Notes: generated by a model from the sequence alone, not told the origin. A stretch of 17,750 nt of DNA from Ignavibacteriaceae bacterium (GCA_026193755.1 JAPHUI010000418.1:1-17750); one strand, 5' to 3'; numbered from the stretch's first letter, positions 8,341 through 15,918 are shown. Numbers and translations are program-made.

Positions 8341-8886
8341 ATGCTGAACATTAAAAGGATCGTAATCTTATTCTCATTGTTATTATTACTACAAGGATGC
8401 CTTGTTTTTAAGTCGGTCTCATATGAAATTAATTTAGCTGATAGTACTTCCGGAATTGTTAGTATGAATTTTACTGACATACGTTCTGACGCAATGAATG
8501 CTTCTGATCTTGAAGCAGATAAAAAACAATTATTTCAGGAATTACTAAAGGGTAATGATTTCGTTAAGCAGATGAAAGAGGAAGGTAGAAATATTTTAGA
8601 TCGTCGCCTGTTTAAATGCGAAGGAAAATTGTGTGGTTTTGTTAAATACTCTTTTAATGATATTTCTAGCGTTGAAAATTTAACCTACCAGGCGCCGTTT
8701 TATTATTTAACATTCGGATTACAAGACAGCATAATCTCGACAAACGGTGAAGTTATTATTTCTGAAGATCATAAAAGAATAGTTTGGGATAATTCGATAA
8801 AAAATCTGAAATTTGAATGGTTCAGCACAGATACTGAAAACTCAAACCTCGTTGAATTAGTTCAATATTTAGATCAAGAGAAGTAA
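8341..8886 (+). CDS. Small lipoprotein of unknown function
   Basis: A predicted lipoprotein of 181 aa. The N-terminus is a type II signal peptide: MLNIKR, a run of hydrophobic residues, and the lipobox LLQGC with the lipidated Cys at position 20. The mature protein is polar, with no further membrane segment, and I do not recognise the family. Two cysteines sit in the FKCEGKLCGF region and could pair. The protein is presumably anchored in the periplasm or outer membrane. The gene ends 12 bp before priA on the same strand, so it is probably co-transcribed with it, although no functional link is apparent. There is no clear ribosome-binding site, and the ATG is chosen because it gives a complete signal peptide. 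Confidence 0.8.
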   Translation: MLNIKRIVILFSLLLLLQGCLVFKSVSYEINLADSTSGIVSMNFTDIRSDAMNASDLEADKKQLFQELLKGNDFVKQMKEEGRNILDRRLFKCEGKLCGFVKYSFNDISSVENLTYQAPFYYLTFGLQDSIISTNGEVIISEDHKRIVWDNSIKNLKFEWFSTDTENSNLVELVQYLDQEK

Positions 8887-8898
8887 GAATAAAACTAA

Positions 8899-11364
8899 AT
8901 GTACGTAGAATTAGTTTTTCCGTTACCATTCCGAAAGTCATTTACATACCTCGTACCGACCGAGCTTGATAAACAGACAAAGATTGGCGTAAGAGCAGTT
9001 GCTCCTTTTGGTAAACGAACACTCACCGGATTTATAATTAACAAGTTTAAAAAGGTTTCTATAAAGGAAGAGATAAAGCCAATCACGGACATTATTGATG
9101 AAAAGCCGATTGTAGATAGTGAAGGACTAAAATTTTATTCCTGGCTAGCAGATTATTATTTATGCTCTTTCGGTGAAGCGTTAAAATTAGCAGTTCCTTA
9201 TGGTTCCGAAGTTGAATCTAAAAGAAAAATTATTTCCGATCAAAAAGCCTGCGCACATCTTTTAACAAAAGAAAAAAATAAATCTTCAACAAGAGGGAAA
9301 ATTCTTAAGGTTCTTTCTGAAAAGAAAGAAATTAGTCTTCAGCAGCTTCAAAAATTAGTTAAGAAAAAAAATATTTACTCAACTCTCAGGACACTTCAGC
9401 AGCAAGGCGTAATAACCTTACTCGATCTGATGCAACCGGCAAAAGTAAAAGCAAAAACTGTCAACTATGTAAAGCTCAATAAAACAGTTGCACAGGTTTA
9501 TTCATTGTTTCCTGAAATTGAAAGACGATCACCAAAGCAGGTAAAGCTTTTACTTGAATTAGTTGCTGCTAAGGGAAAAGGACTTCCGGTTGCCGAACTG
9601 CTTCATAAAACATCTTCATCAAAATCTTCACTTGATTCACTCTCTGCTAAAGGGATAGTAAAAATTTATGAACAGGAAATTGATCGGAAATATGTTGAGC
9701 ACTACAAAGAAGAACGAGTTAAGTTTACTCTTTCAGACCAGCAAGAAAAAGTAGTAGATGAAGTTTCAAAAGAAATTGATAAAAATAAGTTTAAAACTTT
9801 TTTGCTGCACGGGGTAACAGGAAGCGGAAAGACTCAGGTTTATATCGAGCTTACAAAAAAAGTTCTTGAAAAAAAGAAGACAGCACTGATTCTTGTTCCG
9901 GAAATTTCTTTAACTCCACAAATTACATCAAGATTCTTTAATATTTTTGGAGATGAAGTTACGGTTATGCATAGCCGAATGTCACCGGGAGAAAGATACG
10001 ATTCATGGCACAGAATATTTAAAGGAAAATCGAGTGTTGTTATTGGTGCAAGGTCTGCATTATTTGCGCCGCTGAAAAATATCGGGTTGATTGTAGTAGA
10101 TGAAGAACACGATGCAAGCTACAAACAGTCGGATATGATTCCAAAATACAATGCCCGCGATGCAGCAATAATGCTGGGAAGCATTTCTAATTGTCCAGTA
10201 TTATTAGGCTCAGCAACACCTTCGATTGAAAGTATGTATAATGCAAAAATGGAAAAATATAAGTTGCTGGAACTCCCGGAAAGAATTGATAATGCGAAAT
10301 TGCCTGTAATCACTCTCGTTGATGTTAATAAAGAGAAAAAAAAGAAGAGAATGGAAAACATCTTTTCTAGAATCCTTCTTGATAAAATTGAAGAGAGATT
10401 AAAACGAGGTGAAGGAGTAATTATCCTGCAGAACAGGAGAGGGTTCTCGACACAGATTTATTGCACAGATTGTGGCGAAGTTGAACTTTGTGATAACTGC
10501 TCAGTACCGATGGTCTATCACATAAATAAAAATAATATTCAATGTCATTATTGTGGTTTGGTAAAGGATGTGCCGAATGCTTGTACTCATTGCGGTTCAA
10601 TTCAGTTAAAATATTTTGGAACCGGAACCGAAAGAGTAGAAGATGAACTTGAGTTTTATTTTCCAAAAGTAAAGATGAGCAGAATTGATTCTGATTCCAT
10701 TACCAAAAAATCTGCATTGAGCAGATTGCTTTTATCTTTTGGTGCAGGAGAGATTGACATTCTTGTTGGGACACAAATGGTTTCGAAAGGATTAGATTTT
10801 TCCCGTGTAACTCTTGTCGGGGTAATTTCTGCAGAAACAACTCTCTGGCTTCCTGACTTCCGTGCCGATGAAAGAACATTCCAACTTTTAACACAAGTTT
10901 CAGGAAGAGCTGGTAGAAGCAAAACACCCGGTGAAGTAATAATCCAGACAATGAATGAAAAACACTTTGCACTTCAGATGGTCCTAAATAATAACTACAA
11001 TGGATTTTATCAAAGAGAAATTGCCGACAGAGATAGAATGGGCTTTCCGCCTTTTACAAGAATTGCATTGATTGAAACCAAAGACCAATCAAATGAAAAG
11101 GCAAAGGGTGCGTTAACTGGTTTTTATAATGAATTAAAAAGATTTACTAAATTGATATCAATCTCATCTCCAACACCTGCAATCATTTCAAGATTGAAAG
11201 GACAATATCGCTATCAGATATTAATTAAATCACTAAGAAAAACAGATCCTGGTGGAAAGATTCTTAGGAAAGCAATACTTGATTCTTTTGTAGAGTTTAA
11301 CAGGAAGTCAAGATACAAAGATGTGCGATTGATTTATGATGTTGATCCGCAGAGTGTGATTTGA
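8899..11364 (+). CDS. priA: Primosomal protein N', replication restart helicase PriA
   Basis: A superfamily 2 3'-5' DNA helicase, 821 aa, that reloads the replisome at stalled or repaired forks. The N-terminal 3' DNA-binding domain begins at once with YVELVFPLPFRKSFTYLVP, supporting this ATG. A winged-helix-like region follows to about 270. The helicase core shows Walker A GVTGSGKT (305-312), Walker B DEEH (401-404), GSATPS and the late motif QVSGRAGRS. The zinc module carries all eight cysteines (522, 525, 531, 534, 549, 552, 562, 565), which bind two zinc ions in known PriA proteins. The C-terminal domain is complete. No truncation or lesion is seen. The gene sits 12 bp behind the lipoprotein gene and converges on the ImmA/IrrE gene, with 29 bp between stops and no obvious hairpin terminator. 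Confidence 0.96.
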   Translation: MYVELVFPLPFRKSFTYLVPTELDKQTKIGVRAVAPFGKRTLTGFIINKFKKVSIKEEIKPITDIIDEKPIVDSEGLKFYSWLADYYLCSFGEALKLAVPYGSEVESKRKIISDQKACAHLLTKEKNKSSTRGKILKVLSEKKEISLQQLQKLVKKKNIYSTLRTLQQQGVITLLDLMQPAKVKAKTVNYVKLNKTVAQVYSLFPEIERRSPKQVKLLLELVAAKGKGLPVAELLHKTSSSKSSLDSLSAKGIVKIYEQEIDRKYVEHYKEERVKFTLSDQQEKVVDEVSKEIDKNKFKTFLLHGVTGSGKTQVYIELTKKVLEKKKTALILVPEISLTPQITSRFFNIFGDEVTVMHSRMSPGERYDSWHRIFKGKSSVVIGARSALFAPLKNIGLIVVDEEHDASYKQSDMIPKYNARDAAIMLGSISNCPVLLGSATPSIESMYNAKMEKYKLLELPERIDNAKLPVITLVDVNKEKKKKRMENIFSRILLDKIEERLKRGEGVIILQNRRGFSTQIYCTDCGEVELCDNCSVPMVYHINKNNIQCHYCGLVKDVPNACTHCGSIQLKYFGTGTERVEDELEFYFPKVKMSRIDSDSITKKSALSRLLLSFGAGEIDILVGTQMVSKGLDFSRVTLVGVISAETTLWLPDFRADERTFQLLTQVSGRAGRSKTPGEVIIQTMNEKHFALQMVLNNNYNGFYQREIADRDRMGFPPFTRIALIETKDQSNEKAKGALTGFYNELKRFTKLISISSPTPAIISRLKGQYRYQILIKSLRKTDPGGKILRKAILDSFVEFNRKSRYKDVRLIYDVDPQSVI

Positions 11365-11393
11365 AGAAGACTAGAGTTTATTTTTTATTATAA

Positions 11394-12008
11394 TTAACTT
11401 AAATGGCTAAATGGGTTAATTTTCTCTCTCTCAAATCTGATTTGCATTGTTTTGTCAGCCACATTGAATTCTTTAGAAATGTTCGAAGCTAAATATTCAA
11501 TAAGAGCGGCTGAGTCCTCATTAATTATTTTTTTTGCTTGTTCAATTAATAACTTTCTTTTTTTGATTGATTTAATTAGCGCATTTTTGGGTACTAATAA
11601 TCTTCCAGCAAATTCGCTTGCCTGATATTCAGCTCTTCCCCATATTGGACCAGGAATATTGTTAATAATTTTTTTCCATTCCTCGTAAGATTTTGCTCTA
11701 AGCTTTTCAATCTGTTCTTTGTGTAACACAAAATGACCAATTTCGTGAGCAATTGAAAACCGTATTCTTACTTCTGGTCTATCAGTATCAAATACTACTT
11801 CAAGTAAATCTCCTGTAAGAAAAGCTTCAGTTCCTGTGATTTTGTACAGACCTGGAAGTGGAATAAGATCCAGTTTAAGTTCCTTCTCAACGATTAGTTC
11901 TATATCAACAGGAATTTTATCTCCCCAGTTTTTTTCACGGAAATGATTAGCTTTCCTTCTAATATCTTCATCGTGGAGGAAAGGAATGTTTATCTTAGAT
12001 AAATCCAC
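11394..12008 (-). CDS. ImmA/IrrE-family metallopeptidase (COG2856, DUF955)
   Basis: A predicted soluble zinc metalloprotease of 204 aa. The catalytic motif is HEIGH at 88-92 in FSIAHEIGHFVLH. The family's downstream acidic ligand is probably E127 in the stretch AEYQASEFAGRLLVP. Members such as ImmA and IrrE cut a partner XRE repressor and release its target genes. The gene follows the XRE gene by 6 bp on the same strand, the usual arrangement for such pairs. The extra N-terminal region (about 1-60) and the short basic C-terminus are of unknown role. It could serve as a mobile-element repressor protease, a stress switch of the IrrE/DdrO type, or half of a toxin-antitoxin-like module. No integrase or phage gene is nearby, which argues mildly against a mobile element. 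Confidence 0.88.
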   Translation of the reverse strand: MDLSKINIPFLHDEDIRRKANHFREKNWGDKIPVDIELIVEKELKLDLIPLPGLYKITGTEAFLTGDLLEVVFDTDRPEVRIRFSIAHEIGHFVLHKEQIEKLRAKSYEEWKKIINNIPGPIWGRAEYQASEFAGRLLVPKNALIKSIKKRKLLIEQAKKIINEDSAALIEYLASNISKEFNVADKTMQIRFEREKINPFSHLS

Positions 12009-12014
12009 TCGGTA

Positions 12015-12380
12015 TTATCTTCCCTTCAACAAATCGATAATTTTTTGTAACTCCTCCTCAGTTGGTTTATCACCGTGCGCTGTTCTAAAAAAAACGGGCA
12101 ATGCAGAAATAACATCTTTGTCTTTGTACACATAGTCGGGTATTTTCTTTTTGGCGATTGATGCAAGATCAAATAATTGTTGCCAGTTTTTAGAGCCTTT
12201 TTTTATCTTGAGTACTGTGGCTATCTGATCGAGCTTTTCCCTGTCTTCGGGTGCAGGTAATTTTCCTCTTTCAATCTTACTCCAATTACTTGGGTCAAGA
12301 CCAACAAGCTCACAGAATTTTCTAAGACTAAGGTCTAGCTCCAATCTCTTGTTTTTAATATATTCTCCGAAACTAGACAT
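12015..12380 (-). CDS. XRE-family HTH repressor paired with ImmA/IrrE protease
   Basis: A DNA-binding regulator of 121 aa. The N-terminal Cro/C1-type helix-turn-helix (about 5-62) includes LSLRKFCELVGLDPSNWSKI and ERGKLPAPED. The C-terminal tail (about 70-121) contains an ALPVFFRTAHG segment and a final helical stretch, probably used for dimerisation and for recognition by the protease encoded next. The start is fixed by a strong Shine-Dalgarno AAGGAG (complement of 12387-12392), 6 bp before the ATG. A near-consensus promoter with an inverted repeat on its -10 region lies about 100 bp upstream, so autorepression is likely. By analogy with ImmR and DdrO, it is probably the substrate of the metalloprotease. 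What it controls besides itself is not visible here. Confidence 0.88.
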   Translation of the reverse strand: MSSFGEYIKNKRLELDLSLRKFCELVGLDPSNWSKIERGKLPAPEDREKLDQIATVLKIKKGSKNWQQLFDLASIAKKKIPDYVYKDKDVISALPVFFRTAHGDKPTEEELQKIIDLLKGR

Positions 12381-12397
12381 AATGATCTCCTTTCTTT

Positions 12398-12432
12398 ACA
12401 TCTTTTTCACTACAATTTTTGTAAAAAGATGT
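12398..12432 (-). promoter_or_regulatory. Leader hairpin or operator before the XRE gene
   Basis: ACATCTTTTT (12398-12407) and AAAAAGATGT (12423-12432) are perfect 10-bp arms around a 15-base spacer. The spacer itself overlaps a smaller repeat, TACAA-TTT-TTGTA. The element lies within the predicted 5' leader of the XRE/ImmA transcript, 5 bp from its Shine-Dalgarno. It could be a second repressor site or an RNA structure affecting ribosome access. On the minus strand it lacks a U-tract, so it is not a terminator. Confidence 0.45.
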
Positions 12433-12480
12433 GTTGTAAAACATTATTAGTTTACTTCTCCTTATATGTAATTAAAATTG

Positions 12481-12501
12481 TGTGGTATAAAATATACCAC
12501 A
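12481..12501. promoter_or_regulatory. 21-bp inverted repeat, candidate operator of the XRE/ImmA pair
   Basis: TGTGGTATA-AAA-TATACCACA has perfect 9-bp arms around a 3-base centre, a form typical of dimeric HTH repressor sites. It covers the -10 hexamer of the minus-strand promoter at 12489-12517, so protein bound here would block RNA polymerase. The likely ligand is the XRE protein encoded about 100 bp downstream. Confidence 0.6.
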
Positions 12502-12517
12502 GCCATTAAATTGTCAA
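12489..12517 (-). promoter_or_regulatory. Sigma70-type promoter of the XRE/ImmA operon
   Basis: Read on the minus strand, TTGACA (complement of 12512-12517) is a perfect -35 hexamer. It is followed after 17 bp by TATTTT (complement of 12489-12494), a fair -10. TATATT at a 15-bp spacing is an alternative. The start of transcription would lie near 12482, leaving a leader of about 100 bases before the XRE ATG at 12380. Confidence 0.5.
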
Positions 12518-12624
12518 GAGAATAACTAATAATTTTAATAAAGGAACGATATCCTAAAAGTTTAATTGATTGAGAATTTGCAACAAATATATAAAGTAGA
12601 TCTGAAAAGTGTGATTTGAGGATA

Positions 12625-12657
12625 AAGTGCCACTCAGCTTTAATTCGAGTGGCACTT
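12625..12657 (-). terminator. Hairpin terminator after the Yip1-like gene
   Basis: AAGTGCCACTC (12625-12635) and GAGTGGCACTT (12647-12657) are perfect 11-bp arms around an 11-base loop. The element starts 6 bp beyond the stop of the minus-strand membrane-protein gene. The run after the hairpin on the minus strand is only CTTTATCC, so the U-tract is weak, but stem strength and position fit a terminator. The plus-strand side reads TTAAATTTTT, and the hairpin could work in both directions. Confidence 0.6.
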
Positions 12658-12663
12658 AAATTT

Positions 12664-13473
12664 TTACTGCATAAAATTCTGAAGGAATGGAACTGCCTGT
12701 GAAAGCTGGAATAGAACAAACATCACAATCAGCCACGAGCCGAATACCAATGCATAGTACTTACCTGTAGATTCGGATTTGAACATTTTTGCAAAACCTA
12801 TTGCAAGTACTATATAAGCCCAAATACTAATCGGATCAACTTTAGCAAGAAGCCAGCCTGTAATAGTATTTTTATCAATGCTCATAAATGATGCAAGACT
12901 TGTATCGGTCATCATTTTTCCAAGAAGCATTGTTAAAATTCCGGCAATTATAAGTTGAAGAGTACTTATGTACATTGTTAATCCATTAGCAACCAAAGCT
13001 GAGGCGAATGTACCCTCACCTTTAAGAAGGAATCGAATAAGTAAATAATAGAATCCGGCTATGAGAAAGATAATTATGAAACCAAAAATTAATGTTGTTG
13101 CAATTGTAATTACCCAGCCGATAGGACCCTGCATAAATTCCATCTGCTGATCGATTCTATTAATTGCTTCGTCACCTTGTTCTCTGGTGAGCGTTTCACT
13201 TTCAACCATTTTTTCTATTCGTTCAATTCCCTGCTTCTTAGCTTCAAAATAGACTTCTTTGTTAGTCATTGCTAGAATTCTAACCAAAGCAGCAACAAGA
13301 AAAAGAATAAGAACTGGAATAACCCAATCTTTATTTCGAGTAGGAAACTTTGAAGTGTGCTCGAACATTTTGGCTGGTTCGGTAAAAACCCCGATCATTT
13401 TGTCGGAATGGCTGAGTTCACCGTTGACATTTTGTGTTTCTTCTGTTGGAGTGATTGTCTCGTTGGAATCCAT
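12664..13473 (-). CDS. Yip1-family multi-pass membrane protein
   Basis: An integral membrane protein of 269 aa with about five hydrophobic segments (51-69, 118-148, 157-186, 215-231, 238-258). The N-terminal tail (1-50) is polar and cytoplasmic-looking. A charged helical insert at about 70-115, rich in Glu, Lys and Gln, separates the first two segments. The pattern, including an F-T-E-P motif (30-33) before the first helix, fits bacterial Yip1-domain (YIP1) proteins, whose function is poorly known. I chose the ATG at 13473 because GAGGTG lies just before it on the minus strand. A GTG four codons upstream would place this Shine-Dalgarno inside the gene. It appears to be a single-gene unit, divergent from tryptophanase and ended by the hairpin at 12625-12657. 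Confidence 0.75.
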   Translation of the reverse strand: MDSNETITPTEETQNVNGELSHSDKMIGVFTEPAKMFEHTSKFPTRNKDWVIPVLILFLVAALVRILAMTNKEVYFEAKKQGIERIEKMVESETLTREQGDEAINRIDQQMEFMQGPIGWVITIATTLIFGFIIIFLIAGFYYLLIRFLLKGEGTFASALVANGLTMYISTLQLIIAGILTMLLGKMMTDTSLASFMSIDKNTITGWLLAKVDPISIWAYIVLAIGFAKMFKSESTGKYYALVFGSWLIVMFVLFQLSQAVPFLQNFMQ

Positions 13474-13698
13474 TATGCACCTCACTAATTGTTAAAATTT
13501 CTAATACAAAAATTATCCTAGATTTCATACAAAGGCAATAATTTTTTGCTAACCGGTAATGGCAAATGTCAGGTGGTTTCAAAAACAAATTCAATAAAAC
13601 ATCAAGTTTTATTAGAAATGATAAATAAGAGCCAAGCAAAGTCTCTTTTCATTTTGTAAATTTGAAGTGTAAATATTTACCAATCTTTTAGAGAAGCA
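13474..13698. promoter_or_regulatory. Divergent control region, Yip1-like gene versus tryptophanase
   Basis: A gap of 225 bp with no gene. It holds an inverted repeat AATAAAAC (13593-13600) / GTTTTATT (13606-13613), a TAAATTTG match (13657-13664) to the Bacteroidota -7 element TAnnTTTG, and directly after it the 12-bp palindrome GTAAATATTTAC (13669-13680), 18 bp before the tryptophanase ATG. No long tna-type leader peptide frame was recognised. The palindrome's place between the putative -7 box and the gene would suit an operator. Confidence 0.35.
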
Positions 13699-15078
13699 AT
13701 GAAACCAAAAACAATCATCGAACCATTCAAAATAAAGTCAGTTGAGCCAATCCGTTTTACCACAAGGGAAGAACGGGAAAAAACATTAATAGATGCAGGT
13801 TACAATCCTTTTATGATTCATGCTGACGATGTTCTTATTGATCTCCTCACAGATAGCGGAACTTCTGCGATGAGTGCAAAACAATGGGCTGGAATAATGG
13901 AAGGTGACGAAGCTTATGCCGGCTCAAAGAGTTTTTACAAATTCGAGGCTGCTGTTAATAAAATTACCCATATGAAATATATCATCCCGACTCATCAGGG
14001 CAGGGCAGCAGAGAAAATTCTCTTCTCGATAGTTGGTGGTTCCGGGAAATACTTTCCTAACAATACTCATTTCGATACTACCAGAGCTAATATTGAATTT
14101 ACAGGTGCTGAAGCAGAAGATATTCTAACTGAAATTGGAAAGCATCCGGAGCAGAGAGCAGATTTTAAGGGAAATATGGATATCGAAAAATTGGAAGCAT
14201 TCATTAAAGAAAAAGGAGTTGAAAATATTCCTCTTTGTATGATGACAGTAACCAATAATTCAGGCGGCGGGCAGCCAGTATCAATGCAGAACATTCGCGA
14301 AGTAAAAGAAGTCTGTAAGAAATACAATATCCCGCTCTTTCTTGATGCGTGTAGGTTTGCTGAGAATGCTTACTTTATTAAACTGAGAGAGAAAGGATAT
14401 GAGAATAAATCTGTTCTTGAAATTGCTCAGGAAATGTTTTCCTACGCTGACGGAGCAACAATGAGTGCTAAAAAAGATGCTCTCGTAAACATCGGCGGTT
14501 TCCTCGCAATGAATGATGAAGAGCTTGCAATGAAATGCAGAAACTTGCTTATTGTTACCGAAGGATTTCCAACTTATGGAGGGTTAGCGGGAAGAGATCT
14601 TGAGGCAGTTGCACAAGGATTGGAAGAAGTTGTTGATGAGCATTATCTTGAATATAGAATCCGCAGCGTTGAATACCTTGGTGAAAGACTTGTTGCTGCA
14701 GGTGTACCTATTATCGAACCTCCTGGCGGCCATGCAATTTATATCGATGCAAAAAGATTTTCACCAAATATTCCACCCGACCAATATCCCGGTCAGTCAA
14801 TTGTATGTGAACTTTATCTTGAAGGCGGTGTGCGTGGAGTTGAGATTGGCAGCGTGATGTTTGGTAAATATGGAAAAGATGGAAAGCTCATTCCAGCAAT
14901 GATGGAACTTGTTAGACTGGCTATTCCAAGAAGAGTTTACACCCAAAGTCATGTTGATTACTTAATTGAAATAATCCTGGAAGTATATAAAAACAGGAAC
15001 AAGCTTAGAGGATATAAAATTATATATGAAGCGCCGATGCTTAGACATTTTACAGCCAGGTTTCAGCCGATGACTTGA
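13699..15078 (+). CDS. tnaA: Tryptophanase (L-tryptophan indole-lyase)
   Basis: A PLP-dependent beta-eliminating lyase, 459 aa, cleaving L-tryptophan to indole, pyruvate and ammonia in the cytoplasm. The fold is shared with tyrosine phenol-lyase (TPL), and parts of the sequence, for example KKDALVNIGGFLAMNDE, look TPL-like. The substrate-specifying positions favour tryptophanase. Asp126 in FDTTR stands where TPL has Thr. Ile383 in GVEIG stands where TPL has its phenol-binding Arg381. His450 in LRHFTARF stands where TPL has Phe448. The PLP lysine is in SAKKD, probably K259, and the PLP-binding stretch LDACRFAENAYF is intact. No lesion is seen. It is first in a plus-strand run, and the next gene begins 1 bp after its stop. 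Tryptophan use or indole signalling are the expected roles. Confidence 0.9.
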   Translation: MKPKTIIEPFKIKSVEPIRFTTREEREKTLIDAGYNPFMIHADDVLIDLLTDSGTSAMSAKQWAGIMEGDEAYAGSKSFYKFEAAVNKITHMKYIIPTHQGRAAEKILFSIVGGSGKYFPNNTHFDTTRANIEFTGAEAEDILTEIGKHPEQRADFKGNMDIEKLEAFIKEKGVENIPLCMMTVTNNSGGGQPVSMQNIREVKEVCKKYNIPLFLDACRFAENAYFIKLREKGYENKSVLEIAQEMFSYADGATMSAKKDALVNIGGFLAMNDEELAMKCRNLLIVTEGFPTYGGLAGRDLEAVAQGLEEVVDEHYLEYRIRSVEYLGERLVAAGVPIIEPPGGHAIYIDAKRFSPNIPPDQYPGQSIVCELYLEGGVRGVEIGSVMFGKYGKDGKLIPAMMELVRLAIPRRVYTQSHVDYLIEIILEVYKNRNKLRGYKIIYEAPMLRHFTARFQPMT

Positions 15079-15079
15079 A

Positions 15080-15907
15080 ATGAAGCTTAAAAAGATTTAT
15101 CACTTTGATAATAAACGGCAAATCTGGAGGATAATCCCCAATGATAATGGTCAGCTAATTATTGAAGAACGCGAACCCGAAAAGAAGCAAGCTTACTTTC
15201 ATTGTCTCACTCTCGAAGCCGGGAAAAAATTATTAAAAGACTTTCAGCTCGATGATAAGTTTTGGGTTGGTATCGAATCAGTCCGGGATGATATTATCTT
15301 CTTTCACAAGTTCGCCAAACCCGATATGCCGAAGCACAGGGGCATATTTGCTTTTGATATCAGAAGTCAGAATATCATCTGGGAAAATCCAGAATTAATT
15401 TTCCAATTTCTTTTAAAAGAAAAATTATATGCATTCAAGGAAAAGTTTCAAGGAAGAAGCTACTATTCCATCAATCCTCTGAACGGTGAAATAATTGAAG
15501 AGATTGGCGAGAATTACGATTTGATAAATAATCTAAAAAGTGAATCTTTATTTGAAGAAGATAGTAAAGGTCAATTATTCCCTGAAGTTTTTGAAACTGA
15601 TTCCGTAACTGATAATCGGGCAATCGATTTCATAAACTCTCTGAGAAATAGGCTTGTAATATCAGGAAAAATTGAGCATATATTAAAAAATGATTTATTG
15701 TCAGTAAGTTTTCACGAAGTCAATTCCAAAGGAACTTTTAACAATCTTTTTAAAGCAGTTGATTTATCCACAGGAAAGTATATTTTAGAAGAAGTAATCA
15801 ATAAAGAAACGAGTCTGTATTTAACCGATTCATTCTTTATCAAAAATGATTTTCTGTTTCTGTTATTTGGGAAAACCAGACTCCAGGTTTATAAAATTAT
15901 TTTTTAA
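15080..15907 (+). CDS. DUF4905-like protein of unknown function
   Basis: A soluble protein of 275 aa with no signal peptide or membrane segment. It begins MKLKKIYHFDNKRQIWRI. It carries repeated beta-strand-like stretches and phrases such as HKFAKPDMPKHRGIFAFD, IIWENPELIF and a repeated 'xxGxIIxE' turn, which recall propeller-type repeats. I associate this pattern with the DUF4905 family of Bacteroidota, from memory rather than a search. Its ATG lies 1 bp after the tryptophanase stop, and its stop overlaps the Shine-Dalgarno of the AMMECR1 gene. It is therefore almost certainly co-translated within this operon. No catalytic residues are evident. Confidence 0.65.
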   Translation: MKLKKIYHFDNKRQIWRIIPNDNGQLIIEEREPEKKQAYFHCLTLEAGKKLLKDFQLDDKFWVGIESVRDDIIFFHKFAKPDMPKHRGIFAFDIRSQNIIWENPELIFQFLLKEKLYAFKEKFQGRSYYSINPLNGEIIEEIGENYDLINNLKSESLFEEDSKGQLFPEVFETDSVTDNRAIDFINSLRNRLVISGKIEHILKNDLLSVSFHEVNSKGTFNNLFKAVDLSTGKYILEEVINKETSLYLTDSFFIKNDFLFLLFGKTRLQVYKIIF

Positions 15908-15918
15908 GGAGTAATGAA

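Noticed and set aside
10656..10972. Minus-strand open frames inside priA
   Set aside because: They are antisense to the conserved helicase C-terminal core, including the QVSGRAGR motif, and their peptides are low-complexity shadows.
11394..12380. XRE/ImmA pair as part of a prophage or integrative element
   Set aside because: No integrase, attachment repeat, transposase, phage or conjugation gene is visible within several kilobases either side.
12462..12719. Minus-strand open frame across the XRE/Yip1 intergenic region
   Set aside because: It runs through the hairpin terminator and the C-terminal codons of the Yip1-like gene, has no family resemblance, and has no ribosome-binding site.
13699..15078. 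Annotation as tyrosine phenol-lyase
   Set aside because: TPL-specific Thr, Arg and Phe positions are Asp126, Ile383 and His450 here, as in tryptophanase.
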